NCBI RefSeq assembly: GCF_027947575.1
Contig: NZ_CP116256.1
Location: 6,076,001-6,140,000, forward strand
Length of the DNA stretch: 64,000 bases
Source of the DNA: Streptomyces rubrogriseus
GTDB lineage: Bacteria; Actinomycetota; Actinomycetes; Streptomycetales; Streptomycetaceae
Direction of reading: 5' to 3'
The notes below the pieces were generated by a model. It did no database searches, was not told the origin of the DNA, and saw nothing but the letters and a program-made list of their open reading frames with translations. Positions 33,689 to 48,812 of the stretch are shown in pieces; position 1 is the stretch's first letter; the number at the start of each line of letters is the position of its first letter. The translations under genes were made by a program, and so were the position numbers.

Positions 33689-34053
33689 CCGAGTACCGCC
33701 TTCCGCTCCCCCGGACACTGCCGGGGACACCCCGTCCCAACGATCAAGGAAGGGTACTCCGGTAGCGGTCCGCGGTGCAGCCCGATGGACGGGCCGGTTT
33801 TGCCAACTTGCTTGATCCCCGGCGGTGTTCCGGCCGCGCTCACACCGGGGAGTGAGCGGATTCATAGCGGTGACGTGGGAGGGGTACGACGCAGGGGGCC
33901 GGGCACCTGCCCGGGGCCCGGCCGGAGCAGAACGCCGGAGGGTGGGTAGGAGGACGTACGTGCTAGGTGGTCGCCTCACTTTCGGGGAGACTTCCGGGGG
34001 ACTCGGAGCCAAGGCGTCCGCACCGGCGCCCCACACCTGAAAGAGTCGTGTTC
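33689..34053. other. Divergent intergenic region between SAV2148-family gene and glgX
   Basis: 365 bp with no convincing gene. GATCAAG near 33741 and CTTGATC near 33812 form a spaced inverted repeat. A GC-rich hairpin, CCGGGCA-CC-TGCCCGG, lies around 33900-33915. TAGGTG near 33963 could be a -10 for glgX. No pairing of -35 and -10 boxes is certain. Confidence 0.4.
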
Positions 34054-36162
<2,109 letters not shown>

Positions 36163-36231
36163 GGGGTCTCGCCCTGCACCCGTGCGGGGGACGGTGACAG
36201 GAATGGCGGCGGGGCGGGTACGTAGGGTTCC

Positions 36232-38652
<2,421 letters not shown>

Positions 38653-38658
38653 TCGCGG

Positions 38659-40044
38659 TCAGTCGCGGTGCATCGGCACCGCGGCCTCGGAACCCCGGCC
38701 GGGCTCGCCCGGGCGGGCGCCCGCGGCGGTACGCCGCCCGGCCAGTTCGAAGGCGGCGAGCACGACCCGGGTCTGGTACTCCACCTGGCGCCCGACCGGT
38801 ATCCAGTGCGCCCCGCAGCCGTCGCGGTAGTCGGCGCAGCCCTCGTCGACGAGCCGGTCCAGCTCGGACAGGACGCCCGCCGGATCGCCCCCGGTACGGG
38901 TGACCAACTGGTGCAGCAGCCCCGCGGTACGCAGCGACAGGCGACGTCCGGCCAGCCGCAGTGCCACGAGGTGGGAGGTGTTCATCGGCGGCAGTGAGCG
39001 GTCGGTCCGGTCGTCGGTGTCGGGGTCCCACTCGTCGGCGAGCCGGGGGCAGACCAGCAGGTAGTCGTCGACCGGTGCGAGCAGGTGCGCCGCCTCCGGC
39101 ACGGCGGCGAGGTGGGGCCTGAGCCGGGCGAGGACGCGGCGCAGCCGGCGGGTGTCGTGGCGCAGGGTGCGGCTCACGGTGCGCAGGACGCCGTCGCGGT
39201 CGACGGGGGGCGAGTCGTCCGCCACGGCCGCCACGCCCCACATGGGGGCCTCTACGACCGCGGTGACGGTGCCGTGGCGCCGCGGGTGGCACCAGGTCGA
39301 GTCGACGGCCGCCTCGGTGATGGCGGCGGTCAGGTCGCCGCGGCGGGGCGGCGGGATGCGGTAGACGGCGGGTCCGAGGTCCGGCCAGTACAGGGTGTCG
39401 TAGGCGCCGAGTTCACGGGGTATGCCGAGCCGGGCCGCGGTGTGGGAGATGCGCTGGGCGAGGCCGGGCAGCTCGTGGGTCAGCTCGACGAAGCCGCCGC
39501 CGACGTCCACGCCGTGCAGGGAGCACTGCAGGAAGGGCCGCAGTTCGTCCTGGAGCGCGAGCAGGGTGCGGGTTTCGGGCAGCGTGGCGCGGTCCGGGCC
39601 GTCGGGCAGCCACTCGGGCTGCTCCAGGAAGCCGGGCCGGAAGAAGTTCCGGGCATAGCGGCCGAGGGTGTAGGGGCCGGTGAGCCAGCCCTCGTTGCGG
39701 CGCAGGCCGTCGGGGTCGACGCAGAGCAGCAGGTTCCAGGTGGCGTCGGCGCCCTCGGTGAGCCGGGGGTCGGCCACGGCCCGCTCGGCCAGCCGCAGGG
39801 CGGTGGCGCCGCCCACGGGCTCGTTCGCGTGCGGGCCGCCGACGACGAGGACCTGGCGGCTGCCGTGGCCGACGGAGAGCAGCAGCAGCGGGCTGCCCGC
39901 GCGGGACGTGCCGACACGCCGCAGCCGGGCGCGCCGGGGGTACCGGGCGACGAGTGCGGCGGCCCGGGCGCCCAGCTCGTCCACGGTCGGGTAGCGCAGG
40001 AGGGGCGGCAGGGCACACCTCCACGAAGCGGGCCGTCGATTCAC
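38659..40044 (-). CDS. M14 family zinc carboxypeptidase-like protein
   Basis: A 461-aa protein with an M14 zinc peptidase domain: LVVGGPHANEPVGGATAL supplies the HxxE zinc pair, CSLHGVDVGGGFVEL the second His, and TAVVEAPMWG the likely catalytic Glu. No signal peptide is obvious at the assigned GTG (40044); the exact start is uncertain because GGAGG lies inside the frame near 40020. The C-terminal 180 residues are charged and helical. M14 enzymes remove C-terminal residues or cleave peptidoglycan peptides. It sits between treY and treZ with no evident metabolic link, on the opposite strand, and its stop is 6 nt from the treY stop. Confidence 0.8.
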   Translation of the reverse strand: MNRRPASWRCALPPLLRYPTVDELGARAAALVARYPRRARLRRVGTSRAGSPLLLLSVGHGSRQVLVVGGPHANEPVGGATALRLAERAVADPRLTEGADATWNLLLCVDPDGLRRNEGWLTGPYTLGRYARNFFRPGFLEQPEWLPDGPDRATLPETRTLLALQDELRPFLQCSLHGVDVGGGFVELTHELPGLAQRISHTAARLGIPRELGAYDTLYWPDLGPAVYRIPPPRRGDLTAAITEAAVDSTWCHPRRHGTVTAVVEAPMWGVAAVADDSPPVDRDGVLRTVSRTLRHDTRRLRRVLARLRPHLAAVPEAAHLLAPVDDYLLVCPRLADEWDPDTDDRTDRSLPPMNTSHLVALRLAGRRLSLRTAGLLHQLVTRTGGDPAGVLSELDRLVDEGCADYRDGCGAHWIPVGRQVEYQTRVVLAAFELAGRRTAAGARPGEPGRGSEAAVPMHRD

Positions 40045-40201
40045 CTGGTGTGCGCGGTGTACGCACAGTCAGTCACGACTCGCGGGGTACGTCAACACCA
40101 CGGAAAGCAAAGCGGTTTCGGCCACGGAGACGGTCACGACTCCGAGTGAAGCGGGGGCCATGGATCCACCCGGAGGGCAGCCTCCGGGCCGCCGGGCCGC
40201 G

Positions 40202-40753
40202 TCAGTTCGCCGCCAGGCGGAAGGACATCCCGCCGAAGCCGATCTGATCGCCCTCGCGGACGACGGCCGCGCCGATGACCCGCCGCCCGTTGACCGTGGT
40301 GCCGTTGGTGGAGCCCAGGTCGCGCAGGACCCACATGCCGCCCTGACGGCTGAGTTCCGCGTGCACCCGGGAGACCGTCTCGTGGCTCAGCCGCAGCCCG
40401 CTGGCCGGATCGCGCCCTATGCGCAGCGGATGTCCGGCGCCGGGATGGGGCAGCAGCAGCTTGGGCAGCCGCTCGGCCCGCCACGCCCGGCCGAGTCGTA
40501 CACCGAATCCGGACACCGCCTCGACGGTGCCGAACACCAGCCGGGACAGCCGGTTCTCGGTGGGCAGGTCGGCGGTGAGCACGGCCAGCTCCTCCAGGCG
40601 GCGGGCGGCGAGCGCCAGCTCCATCCGGCGGATGAACGTGTCGTGCGACAGGCGCCCCATGGCGACGCCGTCCCGGAGCACGCTCAGCGCCTTGTCGCGC
40701 TCCGCGTCGGACAACCGCGCGGGGTACGTGGGGAACTCGAAGGACGACGTCAC
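40202..40753 (-). CDS. DUF1707 and FHA domain protein
   Basis: A 183-aa protein. Residues about 12-65 are a DUF1707 domain (RLSDAERDKALSVLRDGVAMGRLSHDTFIRRMELALAAR). The C-terminal 90 residues are an FHA fold with phosphothreonine-binding IGRDPASGLRL, HETVSRVHAEL and DLGSTNGTTVNGRRV. Such proteins recognise pThr made by Ser/Thr kinases and act as adapters. No kinase gene is visible in the window. The start is the GTG at 40753. Confidence 0.88.
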   Translation of the reverse strand: MTSSFEFPTYPARLSDAERDKALSVLRDGVAMGRLSHDTFIRRMELALAARRLEELAVLTADLPTENRLSRLVFGTVEAVSGFGVRLGRAWRAERLPKLLLPHPGAGHPLRIGRDPASGLRLSHETVSRVHAELSRQGGMWVLRDLGSTNGTTVNGRRVIGAAVVREGDQIGFGGMSFRLAAN

Positions 40754-40930
40754 GCAGCTGATTGTCGGTCAGCGGAGCCGGAGTGTCCAGAAAACGGGAA
40801 AACGGCGACCGCCCCGCGCGCGAAGGTCACGACACCCACCGCGAGCGAGGGCAATCCTCAGCGGAATGATCCCCTCGTGCTGGAACATGGACGCGCTACA
40901 TCACGGTGAGCAGACGAAGGGGAACCGTCC

Positions 40931-42676
40931 GTGCAGTTCGAGGTGTGGGCACCACAGGCCGGCCGAGTGACGTTGCGGTGCGACGGCGCCACGCGCGCGC
41001 TGGAGCGCGATCCGGAGCGGCCGGGGTGGTGGTGCGGTGAGGCCCGGGCGCGGGACGGTTCGCGGTACGGCTTCGCGGTGGACGACGGTCCGGTGCTGCC
41101 GGACCCCCGCTCGCGCCGCCAGCCGGACGGTCCCGACGGGCTCAGCGCGGTGGTCGACCACGGGCGGTACGCGTGGCGCACTCCGTGGGCCGGACGCCCG
41201 CTGCCCGGCGGCGTCCTGTACGAGCTGCACGTGGGGACGTACACGCCCGAGGGGACGCTCGACGCCGCCGCGGAGCGCCTCGGACACCTGGCCGGGCTTG
41301 GCGTCACGCACGTCGAGCTGATGCCGCTGTGTCCCTTCCCCGGGCGGCACGGCTGGGGCTACGAGGGGGTCTCGCTGTGGGCGGTGCACGAGCCGTACGG
41401 CGGGCCCGAGGCGCTGAAACGGTTCGTCGACCGGGCGCACGACCTCGGGCTCGGCGTGGTCCTGGACGTGGTGCACAACCACCTGGGCCCCTCCGGCAAC
41501 CACCTGCCCGCCTTCGGCCCGTACTTCACCGACACCCACCACACGCCCTGGGGCGTCGCGGTGAACCTGGACGCGCCCGGCTCGGACGAGGTGCGGGCGT
41601 ATCTGGTGGACAGCGCGCTGGCGTGGCTGCGGGACTACCGGCTCGACGGGCTGCGCCTGGACGCGGTGCACGCCCTGGCCGACACCCGCGCGTGCCACTT
41701 CCTGGAGCAGTTGTCGACCGCCGTGGACGGCCTGGCGGGCGACCTGGAGCGGCCGCTCTTCCTGATCGCCGAGTCCGACCTGAACGACCCGCGGATCATC
41801 ACCCCGCGCGCGGAGGGCGGCCTGGGTGTGCACGCGCAGTGGAACGACGACTTCCACCACGCGCTGCACGCCGCGCTGACCGGGGAGTCGCAGGGCTACT
41901 ACACCGACTTCGCGCGCGATCCGCTGGCGGCGCTCGCCAAGACCCTGACCCGGGGCTACTTCCACGACGGCACCTACTCCAGTTTCCGGGGCCGTTCGCA
42001 CGGCCGTGCGCTGGACCGCGGCCGGGTCGCCGCGCACCGGCTGACCGGCTACAGCCAGACCCACGACCAGGTCGGCAACCGCGCCCAGGGCGACCGTCTG
42101 GCCTCCCTGGTCTCCCCCGGCCTCGCCGCCTGCGCGGCCACCCTGACCCTGACCGCGCCGTTCACGCCGATGCTGTTCATGGGCGAGGAGTGGGCGGCGG
42201 GGACCCCGTGGCAGTTCTTCACCGACCACACCGACCCGCAGCTCGGGGAGGCGGTACGGCAGGGCAGACGGCGGGAGTTCGCCGCGCACGGCTGGCGGGA
42301 GGAAGACGTGCCCGACCCGCAGGACCCGGCGACGCGTGAGCGCTCCTGCCTCGACTGGTCGGAGCCGGAGCGCGAACCGCACGCGCGCGTACTTGACTGG
42401 TACCGGCGGCTGATCGCCCTGCGCGCCGAGCAGCCCGACCTGACCGACCCGGACCTGGCCGACACCAGGGTGGCCTACGACGGCACCGGCCGCTGGCTCG
42501 CCTTCCGGCGCGGCGACATCCGGGTGGCCGTCAACCTGGGCACCGAACCGGCGGCGATCCCGCTGGGCAACCGGCCAGCCCGGGTGCTCGCGGCATGGGA
42601 ACCGGTCGAGGGGCCGGGCGCGAACGGGATACTGCGGGTGCCGGGCGAGTCGAGCGTGGTGCTGGTCCAGCAGTGA
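40931..42676 (+). CDS. treZ: Malto-oligosyltrehalose trehalohydrolase
   Basis: A 581-aa GH13 hydrolase that releases trehalose from the TreY product. GTG start at 40931, with AAGGGGA upstream. An N-terminal CBM48-like region (FEVWAPQAGRVTLRCDG) precedes the barrel with Asp244 (YRLDGLRLDAVHAL), Glu281 (FLIAESDLND) and the SQTHDQVGNRAQGDRL segment. Together with glgX and treY it gives trehalose as osmoprotectant and carbon store. It is not in one operon with treY, because two minus-strand genes lie between them. Confidence 0.94.
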   Translation: MQFEVWAPQAGRVTLRCDGATRALERDPERPGWWCGEARARDGSRYGFAVDDGPVLPDPRSRRQPDGPDGLSAVVDHGRYAWRTPWAGRPLPGGVLYELHVGTYTPEGTLDAAAERLGHLAGLGVTHVELMPLCPFPGRHGWGYEGVSLWAVHEPYGGPEALKRFVDRAHDLGLGVVLDVVHNHLGPSGNHLPAFGPYFTDTHHTPWGVAVNLDAPGSDEVRAYLVDSALAWLRDYRLDGLRLDAVHALADTRACHFLEQLSTAVDGLAGDLERPLFLIAESDLNDPRIITPRAEGGLGVHAQWNDDFHHALHAALTGESQGYYTDFARDPLAALAKTLTRGYFHDGTYSSFRGRSHGRALDRGRVAAHRLTGYSQTHDQVGNRAQGDRLASLVSPGLAACAATLTLTAPFTPMLFMGEEWAAGTPWQFFTDHTDPQLGEAVRQGRRREFAAHGWREEDVPDPQDPATRERSCLDWSEPEREPHARVLDWYRRLIALRAEQPDLTDPDLADTRVAYDGTGRWLAFRRGDIRVAVNLGTEPAAIPLGNRPARVLAAWEPVEGPGANGILRVPGESSVVLVQQ

Positions 42677-42694
42677 GCAGGGGGTTCGAGGGGC

Positions 42695-43639
42695 TCAGGC
42701 GGTGTCCTCCCGGCCGTCGTCGCGCAGCTCGGTCACGCGTTCCAGCAGGATCGGTTCCCAGGCGCGTCGCAGCCGGGTCCTGAGCAGCGGCACGGCCGCG
42801 GGCAGCGGCCCGCCGCGGTGGCCGTCGAGTGCCTCCGCGAGGTGGACCACCGCGTCGCAGCGGGCCAGCCACAGGCCGCGCAGGCAGGGCCGGGCGCCGT
42901 AGCCGGCGAGGGTGGCCGCGCGGACGGCGGCCGGTGAGCCCACGGAGAGGGCGAGCCCGGCGATGTCCTCGGCCGGGTCGCCGAGGACCGCGTCGCTCCA
43001 GCCGAGGACGCCGCGCACCCGGCCGTCGGCGCTGACCACGAGGTGCCCGCCGGTCAGCCCGTGATGGACCAGAACCGCCGCGCCCGGCTGGACGCCGAGC
43101 TGGGCCGCCGCCTCCCGGGTGAGCCGCTCCGGCCGCGCGGTGTCGAACTCGTCGGCGGCCGCGAGGCGACGGGCGGCACGCTCGGCGGACTGGCGCAGGG
43201 CCTCCAGGGAGCGCGGGGCCGCCCGCGGCACGCCGAGCGTCTCGGCCTGCCGTACCGGCACCTCGCGCAGGCCGGTGAGCAGCGCCGCGAGGTCCGCCTC
43301 GCCCAGGGCGGACACGTCGTGGTCCTCGCCCGACCCGCCGGCCACCTTGGCGTCCAGGGTGTAGGCGAGTCCCGGCGCCCACTCCCCGTGCGCCACGCTG
43401 GTCGGCAGCGCGACCGGCAGGTACGGCCGGACCAGTTCGCGCAGGCGCAGTTCGCGGCGGCCGCGCACCGCGGTCTCCCGGTCGGGGGCCAGCCGCAGTA
43501 CGTGCCGGGTGCCCACCCACCAGGTGTCGGGTGCGACGCCTTCGGCGACCGGCCGGACGTCGGGTTCCGTGCTCCCGCCCAGCAGGGAGCGGACCAGTCG
43601 GCGGACGATGTCCGCGGTGGGTGTCGGTGCCTGGGTCAT
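42695..43639 (-). CDS. Phosphotransferase-fold protein lacking catalytic residues (pseudokinase-like)
   Basis: A 314-aa APH-type protein: WWVGTRHVLRLAPDRETAVRGRRELRLRELV matches the N-lobe and GDPAEDIAGLALSVG the C-lobe. The Brenner motif, normally HxDxxxxN, reads H192-H-G194-L-T-G-G-H199: Asp to Gly and Asn to His. The metal-binding IDW reads LGW (Gly213). All three catalytic positions are lost, so phosphotransfer is unlikely; it may bind nucleotide or a partner. It is 56 nt downstream of an M24 peptidase gene on the same strand, so the two are probably co-expressed. Confidence 0.8.
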   Translation of the reverse strand: MTQAPTPTADIVRRLVRSLLGGSTEPDVRPVAEGVAPDTWWVGTRHVLRLAPDRETAVRGRRELRLRELVRPYLPVALPTSVAHGEWAPGLAYTLDAKVAGGSGEDHDVSALGEADLAALLTGLREVPVRQAETLGVPRAAPRSLEALRQSAERAARRLAAADEFDTARPERLTREAAAQLGVQPGAAVLVHHGLTGGHLVVSADGRVRGVLGWSDAVLGDPAEDIAGLALSVGSPAAVRAATLAGYGARPCLRGLWLARCDAVVHLAEALDGHRGGPLPAAVPLLRTRLRRAWEPILLERVTELRDDGREDTA

Positions 43640-43695
43640 GTCGCGCCGTCGTCCTGAAGGGTCTGCCGGGGCGTTCGGGGTCGGTCCGTCACCGG

Positions 43696-44826
43696 TCACT
43701 CGACGACGACCATCTCCCGGGTGGTGTCGTTGAGCCGCCTGCCGCCGTCCTCGGTGACGGTGACGATGTCCTCGATGCGTACCCCGAACCGGCCGGGCAG
43801 ATAGACGCCGGGCTCGACGGAGAAGCACATGCCGGGCACCAGGGGCTGCTCCTCGCCCTCGATCATGTACGGCGGTTCGTGCGTGGTGACGCCGATGCCG
43901 TGCCCGGTGCGGTGGATGAAGTACTCGCCGTACCCGGCGTCGGCGATGACCGCGCGGGCGGCCCGGTCGACGTCCTGGCAGGCGGCGCCGGGGCGCACGG
44001 CGCGGAAGCCGGCCTCCTGCGCCTCGCGGACCAGGTCGTGCACCCGGCGCTCCTCGTCGGTGGGTGCGCCCACGTGGACGGTGCGGGAGGTGTCCGAGCC
44101 GTAGCCGTCCTTGAGGCCGCCGAAGTCGAGGACGACCATGTCGCCGTCCTCGATGACGCGGTCGCCGACCTCGTGGTGCGGGTTGGCGCCGTTGGGGCCC
44201 GAGGCGACGATGGTGAAGTCGACCTGGGAGTGCCCGAACCGGCGCAGCAGGTCGGCCAGGTCGGCCGCGACCTCGGACTCCCGGCGCCCGCCGAACCGGA
44301 CCCGCCGGATCTCCTCGAAGGCGGCGTCCGCGGCCGCGCCCGCCGCCGCCAGCAGTTCCAGCTCCGCCGCGTCCTTGACGGCGCGGAGCATCGGCAGTGC
44401 CTCGGTGAGGGAGGCGTACGACGTGTCGGGCAGGGTCCGCTGGAGGGCCAGCAGATGCATCGCCCAGGCGTTGTCGCTGATGCCGAGGCGTCCGGAGCCG
44501 GCGAGGAGGGCGGCGGTGGCCGCGTAGGGGTCCTTGCCGTCGGTCCAGTCGCGCAGGGTCAGGGCGGGGGCGCCGGCCGCCTTCGCCGCGTCGGGGGCCT
44601 CGAGCGTCGGGACGACGAGCACGGGGTCGCGGTCCGGGGCGAGGACGAGCAGGGTGAGCCGTTCGGTGTCCGCCGTGGGCGCGTAGCCGGTGAGCCACAC
44701 CAGGTCCGGGCCCGGGGCCACCAGCAGCCCGGCGAGGCCCGCGTCGGCGGCCGCACGCGAGGCGCGCTCCATACGGGCCCGGTAGTCGTCGGCGGTGAAG
44801 GAAGCGGCGGGACTGCTGCCGGTCAT
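43696..44826 (-). CDS. M24 family Xaa-Pro aminopeptidase-like metallopeptidase
   Basis: A 376-aa pita-bread enzyme. An N-terminal creatinase-like domain (about residues 15-150) is followed by the dinuclear metal site: Asp234 (VVLDFGG), Asp245 (GSDTSRT), His309 (RTGHGIG), Glu338 (SVEPGVY) and Glu352 (RIEDIVTV). All five ligands are present, so it should be an active aminopeptidase P/Xaa-Pro dipeptidase releasing residues before proline. Cytosolic, no signal. The stop is followed after 56 nt by the phosphotransferase-like gene. The divergent metallophosphoesterase and the shared promoter region are upstream. Confidence 0.9.
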   Translation of the reverse strand: MTGSSPAASFTADDYRARMERASRAAADAGLAGLLVAPGPDLVWLTGYAPTADTERLTLLVLAPDRDPVLVVPTLEAPDAAKAAGAPALTLRDWTDGKDPYAATAALLAGSGRLGISDNAWAMHLLALQRTLPDTSYASLTEALPMLRAVKDAAELELLAAAGAAADAAFEEIRRVRFGGRRESEVAADLADLLRRFGHSQVDFTIVASGPNGANPHHEVGDRVIEDGDMVVLDFGGLKDGYGSDTSRTVHVGAPTDEERRVHDLVREAQEAGFRAVRPGAACQDVDRAARAVIADAGYGEYFIHRTGHGIGVTTHEPPYMIEGEEQPLVPGMCFSVEPGVYLPGRFGVRIEDIVTVTEDGGRRLNDTTREMVVVE

Positions 44827-44937
44827 CCGGACCTCCCGGGGCGGAAGAGTGGGCGGAGGGGTGAAAGGACCACGGGCAGCATCCTGCCCGCAGGACGGGG
44901 GCGACGCGAGCCGATTGGCATTGATCGACCCCCGTGA

Positions 44938-44966
44938 CTAATGGTTGTATGCCACTCAAGCATTAG
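44938..44966. promoter_or_regulatory. Operator-like inverted repeat between divergent M24 and phosphoesterase genes
   Basis: CTAATGGTTG at 44938-44947 and CAAGCATTAG at 44957-44966 form a 10-bp inverted repeat with a single mismatch pair and a 9-bp spacer, in an AT-rich island of the divergent promoter region. The shape fits a MarR or TetR dimer site about 45 bp upstream of the phosphoesterase start. Confidence 0.55.
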
Positions 44967-45010
44967 CATCGGGGGCGTCGCGGTCCGGGCGCCCGGAGGA
45001 GGCCGACACC

Positions 45011-45766
45011 GTGCTCGTACTCGCGCACATCAGCGATCTGCACCTGGACGGAACCCCGCGGGCGACGGAGCGCGCCGAGCGGGTGCGCGACCGGCTGTGG
45101 CGGCTGCCGGGGCGGCTGGACGCGCTGCTGGTCACCGGGGACATCGCGGACCACGGCACGGAGGCGGAGTACGAGGAGGCCGCCCGCGTCCTGGGTCTGC
45201 GGGACGGCTCCGCGCCGTTCCCCGTGCTCACCTGCCCGGGCAACCACGACAGCCGCGCGCCCTACCGCAAGGCGCTGCTCGGCCGCCCCGCCGCCGACGG
45301 CCCGGTCAACGAGGTGCACCTCTTCGACGGCGGCGCGGTCCTGATGTGCGACTCCAGCATCCCGGGCGACGACGAGGGGGAGCTGGACGGGGAGACGTAC
45401 GACTGGATCGAGGCCTCGCTCGACGGTCTCGACGACGGCCTTCCGGCCCTGCTCGCCTTCCACCACCCGCCCACGCCCGTGCACCACCCCCTGCCCGACT
45501 CCTACCGACTGCGTCACCCCGAGCGCCTGGCCGCGCTGCTGGAGCGCAGGCCCGGGATCGCCGGGCTGATCACGGGTCACGCGCACTCGCCCGCGGCCAC
45601 CGTGTTCGCCGGGCGGCCGCTGGTGGTGGGGCCCGGGGTGACATGGACGCTGCGGCTTCCCTGGGAGGGCGAGCAGGTCGCGGACCGGGACGCGCCGGTC
45701 GGGCTCGCCTTCCACGTGCTGGACGACGCCGGACGGCTCACGAGCCACTTCCGCACCGTCGCGTGA
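45011..45766 (+). CDS. Metallophosphoesterase (CpdA-like)
   Basis: A 251-aa calcineurin-like phosphoesterase. GGAGGAGG precedes the GTG at 45011 by 8 nt. The five metal-binding blocks are ordered: HISDLHLDG, LVTGDIADHG, TCPGNHDSRAP, LAFHHPP and ITGHAHS. The family hydrolyses cAMP, other phosphodiesters or related compounds in the cytosol; CpdA similarity is by length and motif. Three strong metal ligand sets make activity likely. It is divergent from the M24 gene and ends 24 nt from the convergent PDZ gene. Confidence 0.88.
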   Translation: MLVLAHISDLHLDGTPRATERAERVRDRLWRLPGRLDALLVTGDIADHGTEAEYEEAARVLGLRDGSAPFPVLTCPGNHDSRAPYRKALLGRPAADGPVNEVHLFDGGAVLMCDSSIPGDDEGELDGETYDWIEASLDGLDDGLPALLAFHHPPTPVHHPLPDSYRLRHPERLAALLERRPGIAGLITGHAHSPAATVFAGRPLVVGPGVTWTLRLPWEGEQVADRDAPVGLAFHVLDDAGRLTSHFRTVA

Positions 45767-45790
45767 CGGCAGCCTCGTGCGGCGGCACCG

Positions 45791-46429
45791 TCATGTGACG
45801 ACGCCCGGTACGGCCGTCAGCTGCTGGTAGCCGCCGCTGCGGTGGCGCACGGTGAGCTTGACCTCCTTGCCGGGCCTGGCGCGGGCCACGGCGTGCGCCA
45901 GGTCGGCCGCCGAGTCGACGCGGGTCGTGCCGACGGCGAGCAGGACGTCGCCCCGCACCAGGCCCGCCGTGTACCCGGGGCCCGGCACGTGGACGCCCAC
46001 GACCCGGGCCCCGGGCTTCTCGTCGTCCACGGCCTCCACCCCGAGGGTCGCGCCGGCCGGTGCCGGGGAGGGGGACCGGCCGGCGGACGGACCGGCCGAC
46101 GGGTGCGCGGGGTCACCCCGGGTGCCCGTCACCGTCCCCGTGGCTCCCTCTCCTCCCGCTCCCGCTCCCGCGGCCCCGCCCGGACCCTGCGCCGCGGCCC
46201 GCTGCTGCAGTTCGGCGAGCTTGCTCATGCCGATCACCGTGGCGCCCACCGTGCCGAGTCCCACGCCCGCGAGGAGCAGGACGGCCGCGGCGAGCACACC
46301 GAGCAGCACGGTGGTGAGCCGCCGACGGCGCCGACGGCCGGCGTGGGCACGCGGGGCACCGTCGGGGTCGGTGCCGGGCCCCGGCTCCCGGCCGGGCATC
46401 GGCTTGGGACGCAACGCTGTCTGTTCCAT
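45791..46429 (-). CDS. PDZ-domain membrane-anchored protein
   Basis: A 212-aa protein. A basic, Arg-rich cytoplasmic N-terminus (about 38 residues) precedes one transmembrane helix (TTVLLGVLAAAVLLLAGVGL), a low-complexity Gly/Ala/Pro/Ser linker, and a C-terminal PDZ domain (PGARVVGVHVPGPGYTAGLVRGDVLLAVGTTRVDSAADL). No protease domain is attached, so it resembles an HtrA or site-2 protease PDZ cut off from its catalytic half and may act as an adapter on the outer face. The start is the ATG at 46429. Geosmin synthase lies 75 bp upstream on the same strand. Confidence 0.82.
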   Translation of the reverse strand: MEQTALRPKPMPGREPGPGTDPDGAPRAHAGRRRRRRLTTVLLGVLAAAVLLLAGVGLGTVGATVIGMSKLAELQQRAAAQGPGGAAGAGAGGEGATGTVTGTRGDPAHPSAGPSAGRSPSPAPAGATLGVEAVDDEKPGARVVGVHVPGPGYTAGLVRGDVLLAVGTTRVDSAADLAHAVARARPGKEVKLTVRHRSGGYQQLTAVPGVVT

Positions 46430-46504
46430 GGATCGCCTCCGGCAGGTGCTCTACCCGGCGCACCGGCGCGTGACGAGCCACGAAAGAGTGAGACTGAACG
46501 TCCG

Positions 46505-48694
<2,190 letters not shown>

Positions 48695-48812
48695 CTACCC
48701 AGGGCCTTTCGACCGCATCCGCCGGGCCGCACATGATCACACCATCGCGTGAATCAGCCCGGAATGCGGGAACTTCTCCCGCCGTTCTCCCTCGGCTCCC
48801 CGCCGCTCCTTC

